Assembly (NCBI GenBank): GCA_050304615.1 | Contig: JBNLDW010000011.1 | Location: 186,001-250,000, forward strand | DNA from: CBFDBF01 sp050304615 | GTDB taxonomy: Bacteria > Pseudomonadota > Gammaproteobacteria > Chromatiales > Chromatiaceae | Direction of reading: 5' to 3' | Length of the DNA: 64,000 nucleotides | Part shown: piece by piece, positions 26,059 to 34,548 of the stretch | How the letters are laid out: each line of letters starts with the position of its first letter | How positions within the stretch are numbered: position 1 is the stretch's first letter | The notes under the pieces: model-generated | Seen by the model: only the letters and a program-made list of their open reading frames with translations | What the model was told of the DNA's origin: nothing | Database searches by the model: none | Translations under genes and position numbers: made by a program

Positions 26059-26781
26059 ATGAAGCCGCAAGATTATGCGTTACCATTTAAGGTATGTAGT
26101 GAACAGGCAGCAATCACCCCCAGGTACCTAGAACATAATTACTGGTGGGCCTATATACATCCTCTGGCCGTTAAGATATTTGAACGGCAATGGATGGTTA
26201 ACCTCATATTATTGGGCAACCTTACCCGCTTAAGAAAATCCGTATTAGAAGCATTAGATACCAGAATCGGTGAAAAAACCCTTCAAATTGCCTGCGTTTA
26301 TGGCAATTTTACCGAAAAACTCGCGGGGTTTTTGTCAGACGCCACTCAACTTGATGTTGTGGATGTACTGCCTATACAACTGCACAACCTGAGCAACAAA
26401 TTATCCAGGACTAAACAGATCAATCTGTATCAATGTAACTCCGCACGGTTAGAATTTGCTGAAGACGCAACTTACAGTCAGGTAATCATTTTTTTTCTAC
26501 TGCATGAACAGCCGGAGGAGACAAGGCGCGCCACCCTGAGTGAAGCGTATAGAGTGGTTAAGCCAGGCGGCAAAATCATAGTAGTTGATTACCACAAACC
26601 TCAAGCATGGAATCCCTTGGGGTATTTGCTGCGCCCAATACTGCATTGGTTGGAACCATATGCGCTGCAGCTCTGGCAGCGTGAAGTAAAGGATATTTTG
26701 CCTGCTACCATCTCTGCCGCACATATAGATAAGAAGACCCTGTTTGGAGGCCTGTATCAAAGGGTTGTTATTCGCCGCTAA
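26059..26781 (+). CDS. rquA: Rhodoquinone biosynthesis methyltransferase-like protein RquA
   Basis: A 240-residue protein that matches RquA, the SAM-dependent enzyme family converting ubiquinone to rhodoquinone. Features I recognise: PRYLEHNYWWAYIHPLAV near the start, LQIACVYGNFTEKLA where ordinary class I methyltransferases have an acidic GxGxG motif, FFLLHEQP, VVDYHKPQAWNPLGYLLRP and FGGLYQRVV at the end. Loss of the usual acidic motif-I residue in favour of Cys-Val-Tyr-Gly is a known RquA feature. Rhodoquinone has a low potential and lets cells reduce fumarate with quinol. The gene is monocistronic, with a weak GGGGATTG before its ATG. A ubiquinone-type UbiE/UbiG methylase is less likely. 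Confidence 0.8.
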   Translation: MKPQDYALPFKVCSEQAAITPRYLEHNYWWAYIHPLAVKIFERQWMVNLILLGNLTRLRKSVLEALDTRIGEKTLQIACVYGNFTEKLAGFLSDATQLDVVDVLPIQLHNLSNKLSRTKQINLYQCNSARLEFAEDATYSQVIIFFLLHEQPEETRRATLSEAYRVVKPGGKIIVVDYHKPQAWNPLGYLLRPILHWLEPYALQLWQREVKDILPATISAAHIDKKTLFGGLYQRVVIRR

Positions 26782-26886
26782 CGACTAACTGGATGAATAG
26801 CTGCTTTTCAGTATCTCTTTTAATATGTGGGATGTAGATTTATCTTTTGCTGCTGGCCAATACCGATTCAAGGTAAAGTCTTACCT

Positions 26887-27369
26887 TTAGATCTTCTTTA
26901 CCACCTGCTCATCACTGCTATCCAGCAAGGGTGCGGCATCCAAATGGCCCGCCTGCATCATATCCGCCACACGTTGCAGTGAGGTGAGGATAAGATTCTG
27001 ATCCCACTCTTCCAACCCCTCAAAATTATTGATGAAATTTTCTTGCAGCAATGTTGGCGCCTGTTTAAGCATTAGCTTGCCCGCCGCAGTTAAACATATA
27101 AATACCTTGCGCTTATCTTCTTTACTCCGCTCACGGGTTACATAGGCCTTTTTTTCCAGCCGATCAAGAATAGTAGTGACCGTTGCCTGGCTTAAGTTCA
27201 CCTCGCGTGCAACCTGTCCGGCAGTAACCGGATGGATTCTGGATATTGATTGCATAACTAAAAGTTGTGGACCAGTTAGACCTGATTCACGCTCAAGATG
27301 CTTTGAATGCAAATCAATTGCACGAATGATCTGGCGGAGTGAAACCAGTACCTGATCGTGTATTTTCAT
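26887..27369 (-). CDS. MarR-family regulator, likely EctR of the ectoine operon
   Basis: A 160-residue winged-helix MarR-type repressor (VTAGQVAREVNLSQATVTTILDRLEKKAYVTRERSKEDKRKVFICLTAAG). It is transcribed divergently from ectA with a 152-base shared control region. In several halophilic and methylotrophic bacteria a divergent MarR protein, EctR, represses ectABC. By position and family this is probably the same, but I do not see a clean palindromic operator in the shared region. Confidence 0.8.
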   Translation of the reverse strand: MKIHDQVLVSLRQIIRAIDLHSKHLERESGLTGPQLLVMQSISRIHPVTAGQVAREVNLSQATVTTILDRLEKKAYVTRERSKEDKRKVFICLTAAGKLMLKQAPTLLQENFINNFEGLEEWDQNLILTSLQRVADMMQAGHLDAAPLLDSSDEQVVKKI

Positions 27370-27521
27370 CTAGTCAAACCCTGTAGTTGCAATCAGTAAA
27401 AGCTATTCTAACTCACCGTAAGTACTAAAATGGAAGCGTCTTCGTATCGGAGGCATCTTTGCGCGCGAGTCCTTACTGTGCTAATATTTAGTGTACGAAA
27501 CAATGTATTATATTGAGACCC
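27370..27521. promoter_or_regulatory. Shared control region of ectR-like and ectA genes
   Basis: 152 bases between the divergent MarR and ectA starts. The ectA-proximal 50 bases are AT-rich, with a TATTAT sequence at about 27506-27511 that could be a -10. An imperfect AT-rich inverted arrangement (AATATTTA ... TTATATT, 27483-27513) is a possible MarR site, but it is not convincing. Confidence 0.4.
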
Positions 27522-28031
27522 ATGCCCAGTAAGCAAGACAAAATTCACCTACGTAAACCCCAGACCAGCGACGGTTTTAAAATCCATCAGTTAATTGCAA
27601 ATAGTCCACCTCTGGACCTGAACTCTGTCTATAGCTATTACCTCCTTAGTGAGCACTTTAGGGATACCTGTGTGGTTGCTGAGTCTCAAGGGGAGATTGC
27701 TGGATTTATCTCTGCCTACCATCCCCCCAAGCGTAATAACACCCTGTTTGTCTGGCAGGTTGTGGTGGATCAGAGACTACGTGGCAAACAAATTGCTGGG
27801 CGTATGCTTAATGCCCTGTTGCAGCAATTAGAACCATGCGAGTTGCGCTATGTGGAAGCCACCGTAAACCCCAGTAATACCGCCTCTCGCCGCCTATTTG
27901 AGCGCCTTGCAATAGAGCACGGTAGCGACATGGAGGAATCAACCTTCCTGGATGCCACTGCTTTTGGCTCTAGCGGTAATCATGAAAGCGAGATCCTGTT
28001 ACGGATACCGCTCAACACATTGCAGTCATAA
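27522..28031 (+). CDS. ectA: L-2,4-diaminobutyrate N-acetyltransferase (ectoine synthesis)
   Basis: A 169-residue GNAT-fold acetyltransferase that makes N-gamma-acetyl-diaminobutyrate from L-2,4-diaminobutyrate and acetyl-CoA, the second step to ectoine. Family features are HLRKPQTSDGFKIHQLI at the start, the acetyl-CoA loop VVDQRLRGKQIAGRML, and VEATVNPSNTASRRLF. I chose the ATG at 27522 rather than the TTG at 27513. ectB follows 18 bases later, in the order ectA-ectB-ectC. Confidence 0.93.
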   Translation: MPSKQDKIHLRKPQTSDGFKIHQLIANSPPLDLNSVYSYYLLSEHFRDTCVVAESQGEIAGFISAYHPPKRNNTLFVWQVVVDQRLRGKQIAGRMLNALLQQLEPCELRYVEATVNPSNTASRRLFERLAIEHGSDMEESTFLDATAFGSSGNHESEILLRIPLNTLQS

Positions 28032-28049
28032 AGTTAGGAAATTTATACC

Positions 28050-29333
28050 ATGCGTATTTTTGAAGAGATGGAATCAGAGGTTCGTGGCTACGTCCGCGCC
28101 TTTCCTGCCGTATTTGATAAGGCCCATGGAGCCTTCCTGTACGATGAGCAAGAGAATCAATATATAGATTTTTTTGCTGGGGCAGGCACCCTGAACTACG
28201 GTCACAACAACCCGTTGATTAGTGAGGCGCTTATCGAGTACCTGCAACGCGATGGTATTGTGCATAGCCTTGACAAAGCGACTGTTGCGAAAAAAGGTTT
28301 TCTTCAAAAGTTTCGCGACACTATCTTGGTACCGCGCAATTTGGATTATAAAGTCCAGTTTACCGGCCCCACCGGAACCAATGCTGTAGAGACCGCGCTA
28401 AAGTTAGCCCGTATGGTCAAGCGACGCTCTAATGTGATTGCCTTTACCAACGGCTATCATGGCCTGACTATGGGGGCATTGGCGGTAACTGGCAATGACT
28501 TTTATCGTGATGAATCCTACGGTGCACGCAATAATGCCGACTCAGCGCCCTATGACGGCTACCTTGGCCCCGACGTAAACACTATAGATTATCTGCAAAA
28601 GTTTCTTTCTGACAAATCTAGTGGTATTGATCTTCCAGCGGCTATCATTGTTGAGACGGTGCAAGGTGAGGGCGGTATTAACGTTGCCAGTTCAAAATGG
28701 CTACGTCAGCTGGAACAGCTGTGCCACGACTTTGACATTCTTCTCATTATTGATGATATCCAAATGGGTAATGGCCGCACCGGAACCTTTTTTAGCTTTG
28801 AAGAGGCGGGAATCAAGCCTGATATGATTGCCGTCTCCAAGTCGATTGGTGGTGGTCTGCCGATGGCGCTGCTGTTAATGCGCCCGGAGCTCGACCAGTG
28901 GCAGCCGGGTGAGCATACTGGTACCTTTCGTGGTAACAATCTCGCTTTCATTGCCGCCACGCAGGCGTTGAGCTATTGGGATAACGACGACTTTGCTGAG
29001 TCAATTAAATACAAGGGCCAGATCATGGAAGAGGAGCTGAGCAAAATCGTAGAAAAATATCGTGACCGACTCGACATTGAGTTACGTGGTCGCGGTATGG
29101 TCTGGGGTCTTGACTTTGGCCGCCCTGGTTTTGCTAGTGAGGTATCGACAGAAGCATTTGCCAATAAGCTGGTGATCGAATTAGCTGGTGCCGATGATAC
29201 GGTAGTGAAGTTTCTTCCCGCATTGATTATTGAGGAAGAGACCCTGCGCCAGGGAATGAGCATCATCGATCAAGCAATTGGTGACCTGCTGCAACACAAG
29301 AAGGCTGCCATGTCGGGAGATACTGCCTCATGA
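28050..29333 (+). CDS. ectB: Diaminobutyrate-2-oxoglutarate transaminase (ectoine synthesis)
   Basis: A 427-residue class III PLP-dependent aminotransferase. It turns aspartate-4-semialdehyde into L-2,4-diaminobutyrate with glutamate. Visible motifs: FFAGAGTLNYGHNNP, GPTGTNAVETALKLAR, IIDDIQMGNGRTGTFFSFEEAG and ISVSKSIGG-type lysine region (VSKSIGGGLPMALLLM). Length matches EctB. Its stop overlaps the ectC start by four bases (ATGA). Confidence 0.95.
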   Translation: MRIFEEMESEVRGYVRAFPAVFDKAHGAFLYDEQENQYIDFFAGAGTLNYGHNNPLISEALIEYLQRDGIVHSLDKATVAKKGFLQKFRDTILVPRNLDYKVQFTGPTGTNAVETALKLARMVKRRSNVIAFTNGYHGLTMGALAVTGNDFYRDESYGARNNADSAPYDGYLGPDVNTIDYLQKFLSDKSSGIDLPAAIIVETVQGEGGINVASSKWLRQLEQLCHDFDILLIIDDIQMGNGRTGTFFSFEEAGIKPDMIAVSKSIGGGLPMALLLMRPELDQWQPGEHTGTFRGNNLAFIAATQALSYWDNDDFAESIKYKGQIMEEELSKIVEKYRDRLDIELRGRGMVWGLDFGRPGFASEVSTEAFANKLVIELAGADDTVVKFLPALIIEEETLRQGMSIIDQAIGDLLQHKKAAMSGDTAS

Positions 29334-29767
29334 TCGTTCGCACACTCGATGAGATCAGTGGCACAGAACGAGAGGTGCATGCAGAGAATGGTAATTGGGT
29401 AAGTCGCCGCTTTGTCCTCAATGAGGATGCGGCCGGATTTTCTTTTCACGAAACCATTATCAAGGCTGGTAGCGAAACTCATATATGGTACAAACACCAT
29501 ATAGAAGCGGTCTACTGCGTTGGCGGCGAAGGGGAGATTGAAGATATTAAAACAGGCAAGATCCATCCGATCAAAGACGGCACCATGTACTTGCTCAATG
29601 ACAATGATGAGCACTACCTGCGTGGCTTTACCGACATGCGCATGATCTGTGCCTTTAACCCGCCGGTCACCGGACGTGAGCAGCACGACAAGGATGGTGC
29701 TTACACGCCTCATCCAAATGACGAACAGTGGACTGCAGTGCGTAACGCCGGGCCAGTCATTGAGTAA
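29330..29767 (+). CDS. ectC: L-ectoine synthase
   Basis: A 145-residue cupin that cyclises N-gamma-acetyl-diaminobutyrate to the compatible solute ectoine. It starts with MIVRTLDEISGTEREVHAEN and has the EctC core WYKHHIEAVYCVGGEGEIED and LNDNDEHYLRG, which hold the metal ligands. It is slightly longer than EctC of Halomonas. No ectD (hydroxylase) or dedicated aspartokinase follows in the window, so the product here would be ectoine rather than 5-hydroxyectoine unless ectD is elsewhere. Confidence 0.95.
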   Translation: MIVRTLDEISGTEREVHAENGNWVSRRFVLNEDAAGFSFHETIIKAGSETHIWYKHHIEAVYCVGGEGEIEDIKTGKIHPIKDGTMYLLNDNDEHYLRGFTDMRMICAFNPPVTGREQHDKDGAYTPHPNDEQWTAVRNAGPVIE

Positions 29768-29864
29768 ATGATGTTAAAAGAATGGATATAACAGATGCAC
29801 GATCAGGTGATATTAATTTAAGTACCCAGAATCAGTACGCAAATGCCCGTAGTAGTGAATTTAG

Positions 29865-30023
29865 CTTTTTGGCTTGGATGATATACATTTGCAGTTTATC
29901 TCTGTGCGCAAGAACGAAGACTTAATCGTGGCTCATATCTGTGAAGTGCTCTCGGCCTACCGCGAGCAGACTATCCCTCTGCTTCAGATTATTACTCCAA
30001 CCGCGCAGCGATATATGCGGTAG
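29865..30023 (+). pseudogene. Possible gene remnant resembling an adenylate-kinase C-terminus
   Basis: The gap after ectC contains an open frame whose residues look like real protein: SVRKNEDLIVAHICEVLSAY followed by REQTIPLL. This aligns by eye with the adenylate-kinase C-terminal pattern RxDDxEExVRxRLxxYxxQTxPLI. It is closed upstream by a TAG at 29862, has no start codon, and its end overlaps the 3' end of the BaiN-like gene. It may be a decayed fragment; the family assignment is tentative. Confidence 0.3.
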
Positions 30024-31203
30024 TCCATGCCGCCTGAAAATTGTAGCCCCCGGTAATACCGTCGATATCCAGTAATTCACCGGCAAAATACAGATTTTTA
30101 CACGCCCTGCTTTGCATGGTATTAATATCCACGCTTTCCAGACTCACACCGCCGCAGGTGACGAATTCCTCTTTGAATGTGGTCTTGCCTTGGACAGAAT
30201 AGATGTCGTTGGTTAGCAGGTTCACTAATCTGTTCAGTCCCTTTTTGCCTAGCTCTCCCCATTTTTTGCTTTCTGCCATATCGCTTTTCTTTAGCAGATA
30301 GCGCCAGAGTCTTTCTGGCAGCGAATAGGGTCTAATATTTGGCAGGAGTTTATTCCGATGTTTACTAACAATGGTATTTAGTGCATCCATGACTGCTTGG
30401 TTGTCTTGCTGCCCTGTCCAGTTCACCTGGAGGTTAAATTCGTATCCCTTGGCATGCAGTAACCTGGCGCCAAAGGAGGAAAGCTGTAAGATCGCCGGGC
30501 CGCTCATACCCCAGTGGGTAATCAGCAGCGGGCCTGCTGCTTTGACCTTTGCGCCCTGTATGCCAACCAGGGCATCTTCCACCACGACCCCCATCAGTTC
30601 GGTTACTGCTTCTTTGTGCAGGTTGAAGGTAAACAGTGAAGGGACTGGGGCTACAATCTTGTGCTGCAATTCCTCCAACCAGCGCAGACCTTTCCTATGC
30701 GGACAGCCGCCAGTGGCAACGATTACCTTATCAAAGGACTTTGCTGGAATTGCATCCTTAAACTCTAGCTCCAACCTATCGCCGATTGGTTTGATCCCCT
30801 TGATTCCTCGTCCCAGTTTAATCTGCACATTCAACATCATCGCCTGCTGTAAAAAGCAGTCGATTATGCTTTGGGAATCCTGGGAAGCTGGGAACACGCG
30901 GTTATCTTCCTGAGTTACCAGGGCAACCCCCCTGGACTCAAACCACTGCATGGCATGTTTGGTATTAAACTGATGAAAGGCCTTTTTTAGCGCCCTGCCG
31001 CCTCGGGGATAAGCTGCTGCAAGCTCCGTTATAGAGGTGCAGCCGTTGGTGACATTGCATCTCCCCCCGCCGGACACCTTGACCTTGGCCAGAAGCTGTT
31101 GTGTCTTTTCGAAGATTACAACCTTTGCGTCCGGGTAATTATTCTTTACCGCGATTGCCGCAAAGAAGCCGGCGGCACCACCGCCAATAACCGCAACCTT
31201 CAT
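29992..31203 (-). CDS. BaiN/HI0933-family FAD-dependent oxidoreductase
   Basis: A 403-residue flavoprotein of the YhiN/HI0933/BaiN group. FAD motif VAVIGGGAAGFFAAIAVKN at the start, then KVKVSGGGRCNVTNG, a family hallmark, and the C-terminal TCGGVSLESVDINTMQSR and FAGELLDIDGITGGYNFQAAWTTAY. The family is widespread and its physiological substrate is generally unknown. It is followed downstream by nothing in the same direction for over 3 kb and preceded by a DUF2058 gene on the same strand. Confidence 0.88.
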   Translation of the reverse strand: MKVAVIGGGAAGFFAAIAVKNNYPDAKVVIFEKTQQLLAKVKVSGGGRCNVTNGCTSITELAAAYPRGGRALKKAFHQFNTKHAMQWFESRGVALVTQEDNRVFPASQDSQSIIDCFLQQAMMLNVQIKLGRGIKGIKPIGDRLELEFKDAIPAKSFDKVIVATGGCPHRKGLRWLEELQHKIVAPVPSLFTFNLHKEAVTELMGVVVEDALVGIQGAKVKAAGPLLITHWGMSGPAILQLSSFGARLLHAKGYEFNLQVNWTGQQDNQAVMDALNTIVSKHRNKLLPNIRPYSLPERLWRYLLKKSDMAESKKWGELGKKGLNRLVNLLTNDIYSVQGKTTFKEEFVTCGGVSLESVDINTMQSRACKNLYFAGELLDIDGITGGYNFQAAWTTAYIAARLE

Positions 31204-31238
31204 CTAATGCGCCAGACGCGAGTATTGTTGCATTGCCA

Positions 31239-31781
31239 TCACCACATCAGGTCATCCGGTACCTGAAACTCGGCGTAGGGATCATCTTCATCTGTTCCGT
31301 CCGAATCAACCACGTTGCAAACCAGCACACATGATGGATCACGCAGTTTGATCTTCTCTGCCACCCCAGCTGGTACTAATTCATAACCATCTCCCAGCTT
31401 GACCACGGCCAGGCGGCCCCGAACCAACTGGGTATGTAGTTTATCCGTCACGTACAGGCGCTGCACCTTGTTGCCATCGGTAAAATTGAACGCGATCTCA
31501 CCTTGGCTATCATCGATGCGGTTCATCTCAATTAGCTGTTTAATCTGTGCAGCCTGTGCAACTTGCTCGGCGGCAAGCTTGCGCTGACGATTCAGCTCTC
31601 GATCCCGTGTTACCTGTTCGGCCTGTGCCTGCTGGGCCAGCCGTTTGCTCTCGGTTAGTGGCTTGGCCTTCTTGCCCTTTTGCTGCTTGGTCTGTTTGTA
31701 TTTCTCTTTCTTGACCTGCTTGACCTTTTTGTCATCCACCAGCCCGCTCTTCCGCAATTGTTCGAACAGTGAATTACCCAT
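31239..31781 (-). CDS. DUF2058 (YaiL-like) protein
   Basis: A 180-residue protein with the DUF2058 plan: MGNSLFEQLRKSGLVDDKK at the start, a highly charged Lys/Gln-rich coiled-coil region (residues 20-85), and a C-terminal beta domain (IAFNFTDGNKVQRLYVT, RGRLAVVKLGDGYELVP). Members are nucleoid- or ribosome-associated proteins of unclear function. It lies between the BaiN-like gene and an S4-domain gene on one strand. Confidence 0.85.
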   Translation of the reverse strand: MGNSLFEQLRKSGLVDDKKVKQVKKEKYKQTKQQKGKKAKPLTESKRLAQQAQAEQVTRDRELNRQRKLAAEQVAQAAQIKQLIEMNRIDDSQGEIAFNFTDGNKVQRLYVTDKLHTQLVRGRLAVVKLGDGYELVPAGVAEKIKLRDPSCVLVCNVVDSDGTDEDDPYAEFQVPDDLMW

Positions 31782-31811
31782 GATGCGCTCCTGTTATATC
31801 CGATCGCATGC

Positions 31812-32024
31812 TCATATGAGTTTTACTCGAATCTTATCAGGCCCAAACTCTATGGTATCGCCAGAGACAATCTTTTTACGCCTTCTGGTTTCGACTTCAC
31901 CGTTTACCCGAACCATGCCCTCATCGATAACTGTCTTGGCCTCACCCCCGCTGGAGGCCATACCTTCGAACTTGAGGATTTTATATAGCTCTACCGGTTC
32001 GTGGGTGATTTCTACTTCTCGCAT
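31812..32024 (-). CDS. Small S4-domain RNA-binding protein (YbcJ-like)
   Basis: A 70-residue protein that is a single S4 RNA-binding domain: LYKILKFEGMASSGGEAKTVIDEGMVRVNGEVETRRRKKI. It resembles E. coli YbcJ. I chose the ATG at 32024 (MREVEITHE); an upstream GTG at 32039 is in frame but adds only MHIII. No strong ribosome-binding site is seen for either. Confidence 0.85.
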   Translation of the reverse strand: MREVEITHEPVELYKILKFEGMASSGGEAKTVIDEGMVRVNGEVETRRRKKIVSGDTIEFGPDKIRVKLI

Positions 32025-32039
32025 AATTATTATGTGCAC

Positions 32040-32405
32040 TTACTTACATGAAGAGGCTACATTTGGCTCCATACGCCAGGAACCGGCTGCCCTCCATATT
32101 AGCACGCTATCTGTCTTTAATTTTGAAAAGTTCAGCCTCCAAGACTGGACGATCTGATTGTCAAAATAGACATAAACCATATGCTCCTTACTCAGATCCA
32201 GCCCTTGTACAACGACTATTGGTCCATCATATGGACGCGCAAATACGATATTTTGTGAATCATCGATTTTTAGGTAAAGTCTATCTGAGTGTTCACTCAT
32301 AGTCTTGGCGAGATTCTTGCCGAGACATACCGTCCCTTGCGACTCTGCTGACGCTGTAACATTAATACAGCTCACTAGCATTACAAGCAGCGCAGCCCTT
32401 AACAT
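32040..32405 (-). CDS. Small exported protein, unknown
   Basis: A 121-residue protein. The ATG at 32405 follows a GGAGG sequence and opens a signal peptide (MLRAALLVMLVSCINVTASA), so I prefer it to the longer frame. The mature part has two cysteines (TVCLG and SSCK), probably a disulfide in the periplasm. I do not recognise the family. It follows the NapH-like gene closely, so it may be co-transcribed with it. Confidence 0.62.
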   Translation of the reverse strand: MLRAALLVMLVSCINVTASAESQGTVCLGKNLAKTMSEHSDRLYLKIDDSQNIVFARPYDGPIVVVQGLDLSKEHMVYVYFDNQIVQSWRLNFSKLKTDSVLIWRAAGSWRMEPNVASSCK

Positions 32406-32433
32406 AAGACACCTCCAACTACGCCTTCTACCA

Positions 32434-33540
32434 TCAGACAGCTGGGCGTGCCATCCAGCTGGTGCCGTTTGTTTCACGTAACAGCATAAACCAGATGAAG
32501 AACAGCGTTGTTACTATATGGCTTAGATCTTCAGACCATGCAGGCAGGATAGCCGTGAGATCGTAGAGCATTCCTGTGCCATAATTAGGCCCTAAACCGA
32601 CCAAGGCAGGAATGCGGAACCAATAGTATGTGGAGACGGCGGCGGCTGCAAACATTTTGATCAGAGTGTTGTGCGTCTGTTTTGTAGTAACAACCAATTT
32701 AAATAGAATAGTGTAGACAGAGAGGGTGACCAAGGCACCACAAAATGGCCAGAGGTAGGCAGATAGATAGTGTGATGCGGTAACGTTACCGACATAGTCA
32801 GGGATCTGGTACCAACCCCAAACAAATCCTACAAATCCACCAATCATCAAATGCCCAGCTGTGGTTGCACGCGACGAGGGGACGGTGACGGCAGGCGACA
32901 TGAAACGCGTTGAGTCCGGACATGGGGTGGTACATTGTTCGCACTGAGCACAGCGGGCGTTACTAAAGGAGATTGCTGGCACTATCCCATATAGACGCTC
33001 AACTGGATGGATGGGGCACAAGGTGGTACACCATCCGCTCCGCCACTTGAAGGCCCCGCCCATGCTAAGTGCAATTATGCCTGCCGCAACCAGCATCAAA
33101 GCAGACATAGGTCCATTCGTGTCCAGGCTCAGATGGCGGTATGGCACAACAAGGAACAAAGCTATCAGGCTTGCCATGCTGAGCAGTATGGTAAGGCGAT
33201 GTGTCGGCACCCCTTGCCGCGAGATTCCAAGACGCTGCGGAAGAAGACTCAATGTTGCCATGGGGCAGACATTGCGCCACAGCCCAGGCGCTACCACAAT
33301 AAGCGCGGGGGCAGCCGGTATCAGGACATTCCACAGGATATGCAATCCAAGGTCTGGCACAAATAACAGCAACGCAACGAGTACGAACGATACTGCAAGC
33401 AGTACGTTTTGTACAAGATGCCAGTGCGCAAGCGAGTGTTCACTGGCATCTTCTGGCTTGCTGTCTATCGCTTCAGGCGTTACAACAAAGGGGGGGTTGA
33501 GAGAGGCGCATTCACTCACATTAGAAGTATCTGCTTGCAT
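32434..33540 (-). CDS. NapH/NosR-like membrane iron-sulfur protein
   Basis: A 368-residue inner-membrane protein with about seven hydrophobic segments. Three cysteine motifs recall the NapH/NosR C-terminal/RdxA group: NVCPM (91-94), WCTTLCPIHP (170-179) and CAQCEQCTTPCPDS (197-210), the last two between membrane segments. In the family such proteins move electrons from quinol or ferredoxin to periplasmic partners, but no nap, nos or nir genes are near. A CRP/FNR-like palindrome lies about 95 bases upstream of the start. Specific partner unknown. Confidence 0.72.
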   Translation of the reverse strand: MQADTSNVSECASLNPPFVVTPEAIDSKPEDASEHSLAHWHLVQNVLLAVSFVLVALLLFVPDLGLHILWNVLIPAAPALIVVAPGLWRNVCPMATLSLLPQRLGISRQGVPTHRLTILLSMASLIALFLVVPYRHLSLDTNGPMSALMLVAAGIIALSMGGAFKWRSGWCTTLCPIHPVERLYGIVPAISFSNARCAQCEQCTTPCPDSTRFMSPAVTVPSSRATTAGHLMIGGFVGFVWGWYQIPDYVGNVTASHYLSAYLWPFCGALVTLSVYTILFKLVVTTKQTHNTLIKMFAAAAVSTYYWFRIPALVGLGPNYGTGMLYDLTAILPAWSEDLSHIVTTLFFIWFMLLRETNGTSWMARPAV

Positions 33541-33633
33541 GTCGTATCTTCCTTTTCACAACTGTGTTGGTACCCAGCTTGATGACAGAGAAGGGATGTG
33601 ACTGCAAATATAAAACAATTCACCAGGCAAATA

Positions 33634-33649
33634 TGTGACATCTGTTACA
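33634..33649. promoter_or_regulatory. CRP/FNR-type binding site candidate
   Basis: TGTGACATCTGTTACA matches the CRP consensus TGTGA-N6-TCACA with one mismatch. It is 94 bases upstream of the NapH-like start and in intergenic DNA, a position fitting activation of that gene. Whether this organism uses CRP, FNR or a relative is unknown. Confidence 0.45.
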
Positions 33650-33781
33650 GACTCATCAGTCTTCGCCGCCGTGCAAATATTGCCGAGTTGCTTGAAGTGT
33701 TTAGACTGAATCTAGGATGATATGCATACCACCCATTCACTACTGAAGATGGTTAACGAGAGTAATTTATAAGCAATGTGA

Positions 33782-34180
33782 TTAAGTATTAGGCATTGCG
33801 TCCTCAGAGCTTCTTAGAATATCTGTAGTAACTTGCCAAATATCACCCGTATCCATCAGTACACCGAAGAACGAAGCATAAACCCTTAACTCTCTGTCCT
33901 GCTCATCAACCTTTACCGCAAGCTTAATGGACTTTGTTGAAAAATCACCATAGATCTTTCCCCTGGAATAGATTCCATTTTTATCTTTCTTGAATTCTAG
34001 CGCGGATAAAGATGACTCTATTTTATTAATAGGCTGGTCGAACTTTGCAATATATTTTGGGAACACAGTGAATTTAGGCTTTTTAGGCCCATACTCTTCA
34101 AAGGGCGCAAACTTGTAGGCTAGAGTAAACAAGCCAACGGCTACGGCGGCTAATAATGTCAATGCTATAATCTCATGCAT
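33782..34180 (-). CDS. Membrane-anchored protein, unknown
   Basis: Unrecognised 132-residue protein. One N-terminal hydrophobic segment (residues 3-24) without a cleavage site or lipobox is followed by a soluble, Lys-rich, probably beta-rich domain (FTVFPKYIAKFDQPINKIES...). It starts a run of four leftward, AT-rich membrane-protein genes with no recognisable function. Confidence 0.6.
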   Translation of the reverse strand: MHEIIALTLLAAVAVGLFTLAYKFAPFEEYGPKKPKFTVFPKYIAKFDQPINKIESSLSALEFKKDKNGIYSRGKIYGDFSTKSIKLAVKVDEQDRELRVYASFFGVLMDTGDIWQVTTDILRSSEDAMPNT

Positions 34181-34230
34181 TCTAAGACTCCTTTAATGAC
34201 ACATGCATCGCGTGCGATATGGACTAATCC

Positions 34231-34548
34231 TTATTCGTTTTGATCTTTTGTCTTCAGAATAAATAATAAAATAGCAAATGCCAGGGTCGTAATAATTACA
34301 ACTACCGAACCTCCGACAACCACTAAAAGTAGCGAGCGGGCATATTCCTCGCCGATTATTGCCATATCAGTTAGTTCTTCGATTCCAACCATGGCAAAAA
34401 ACACGGCTCCATATAATAATACGGGAGTAATAGTGTAGCCCGCATATAGCCCAATCGCTTGTTTCTTAGATGTGTTGCCATCCATAAATCTCTTTATTTG
34501 CCAAATAAAGACAACGATTATGAATAGAATGAATAATAACGCTGCCAT
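34231..34548 (-). CDS. Small integral membrane protein, unknown
   Basis: Unrecognised 105-residue protein with three predicted membrane segments (about 2-17, 32-52 and 70-98) and charged linkers. It has no motif I can name. It belongs to the same AT-rich leftward group as its neighbours. Confidence 0.6.
   Translation of the reverse strand: MAALLFILFIIVVFIWQIKRFMDGNTSKKQAIGLYAGYTITPVLLYGAVFFAMVGIEELTDMAIIGEEYARSLLLVVVGGSVVVIITTLAFAILLFILKTKDQNE

Noticed and set aside
32468..32486. TGTTTCACGT as a third parS site
   Set aside because: Only a half-site is present; the palindrome does not continue, and it is far from the other sites.
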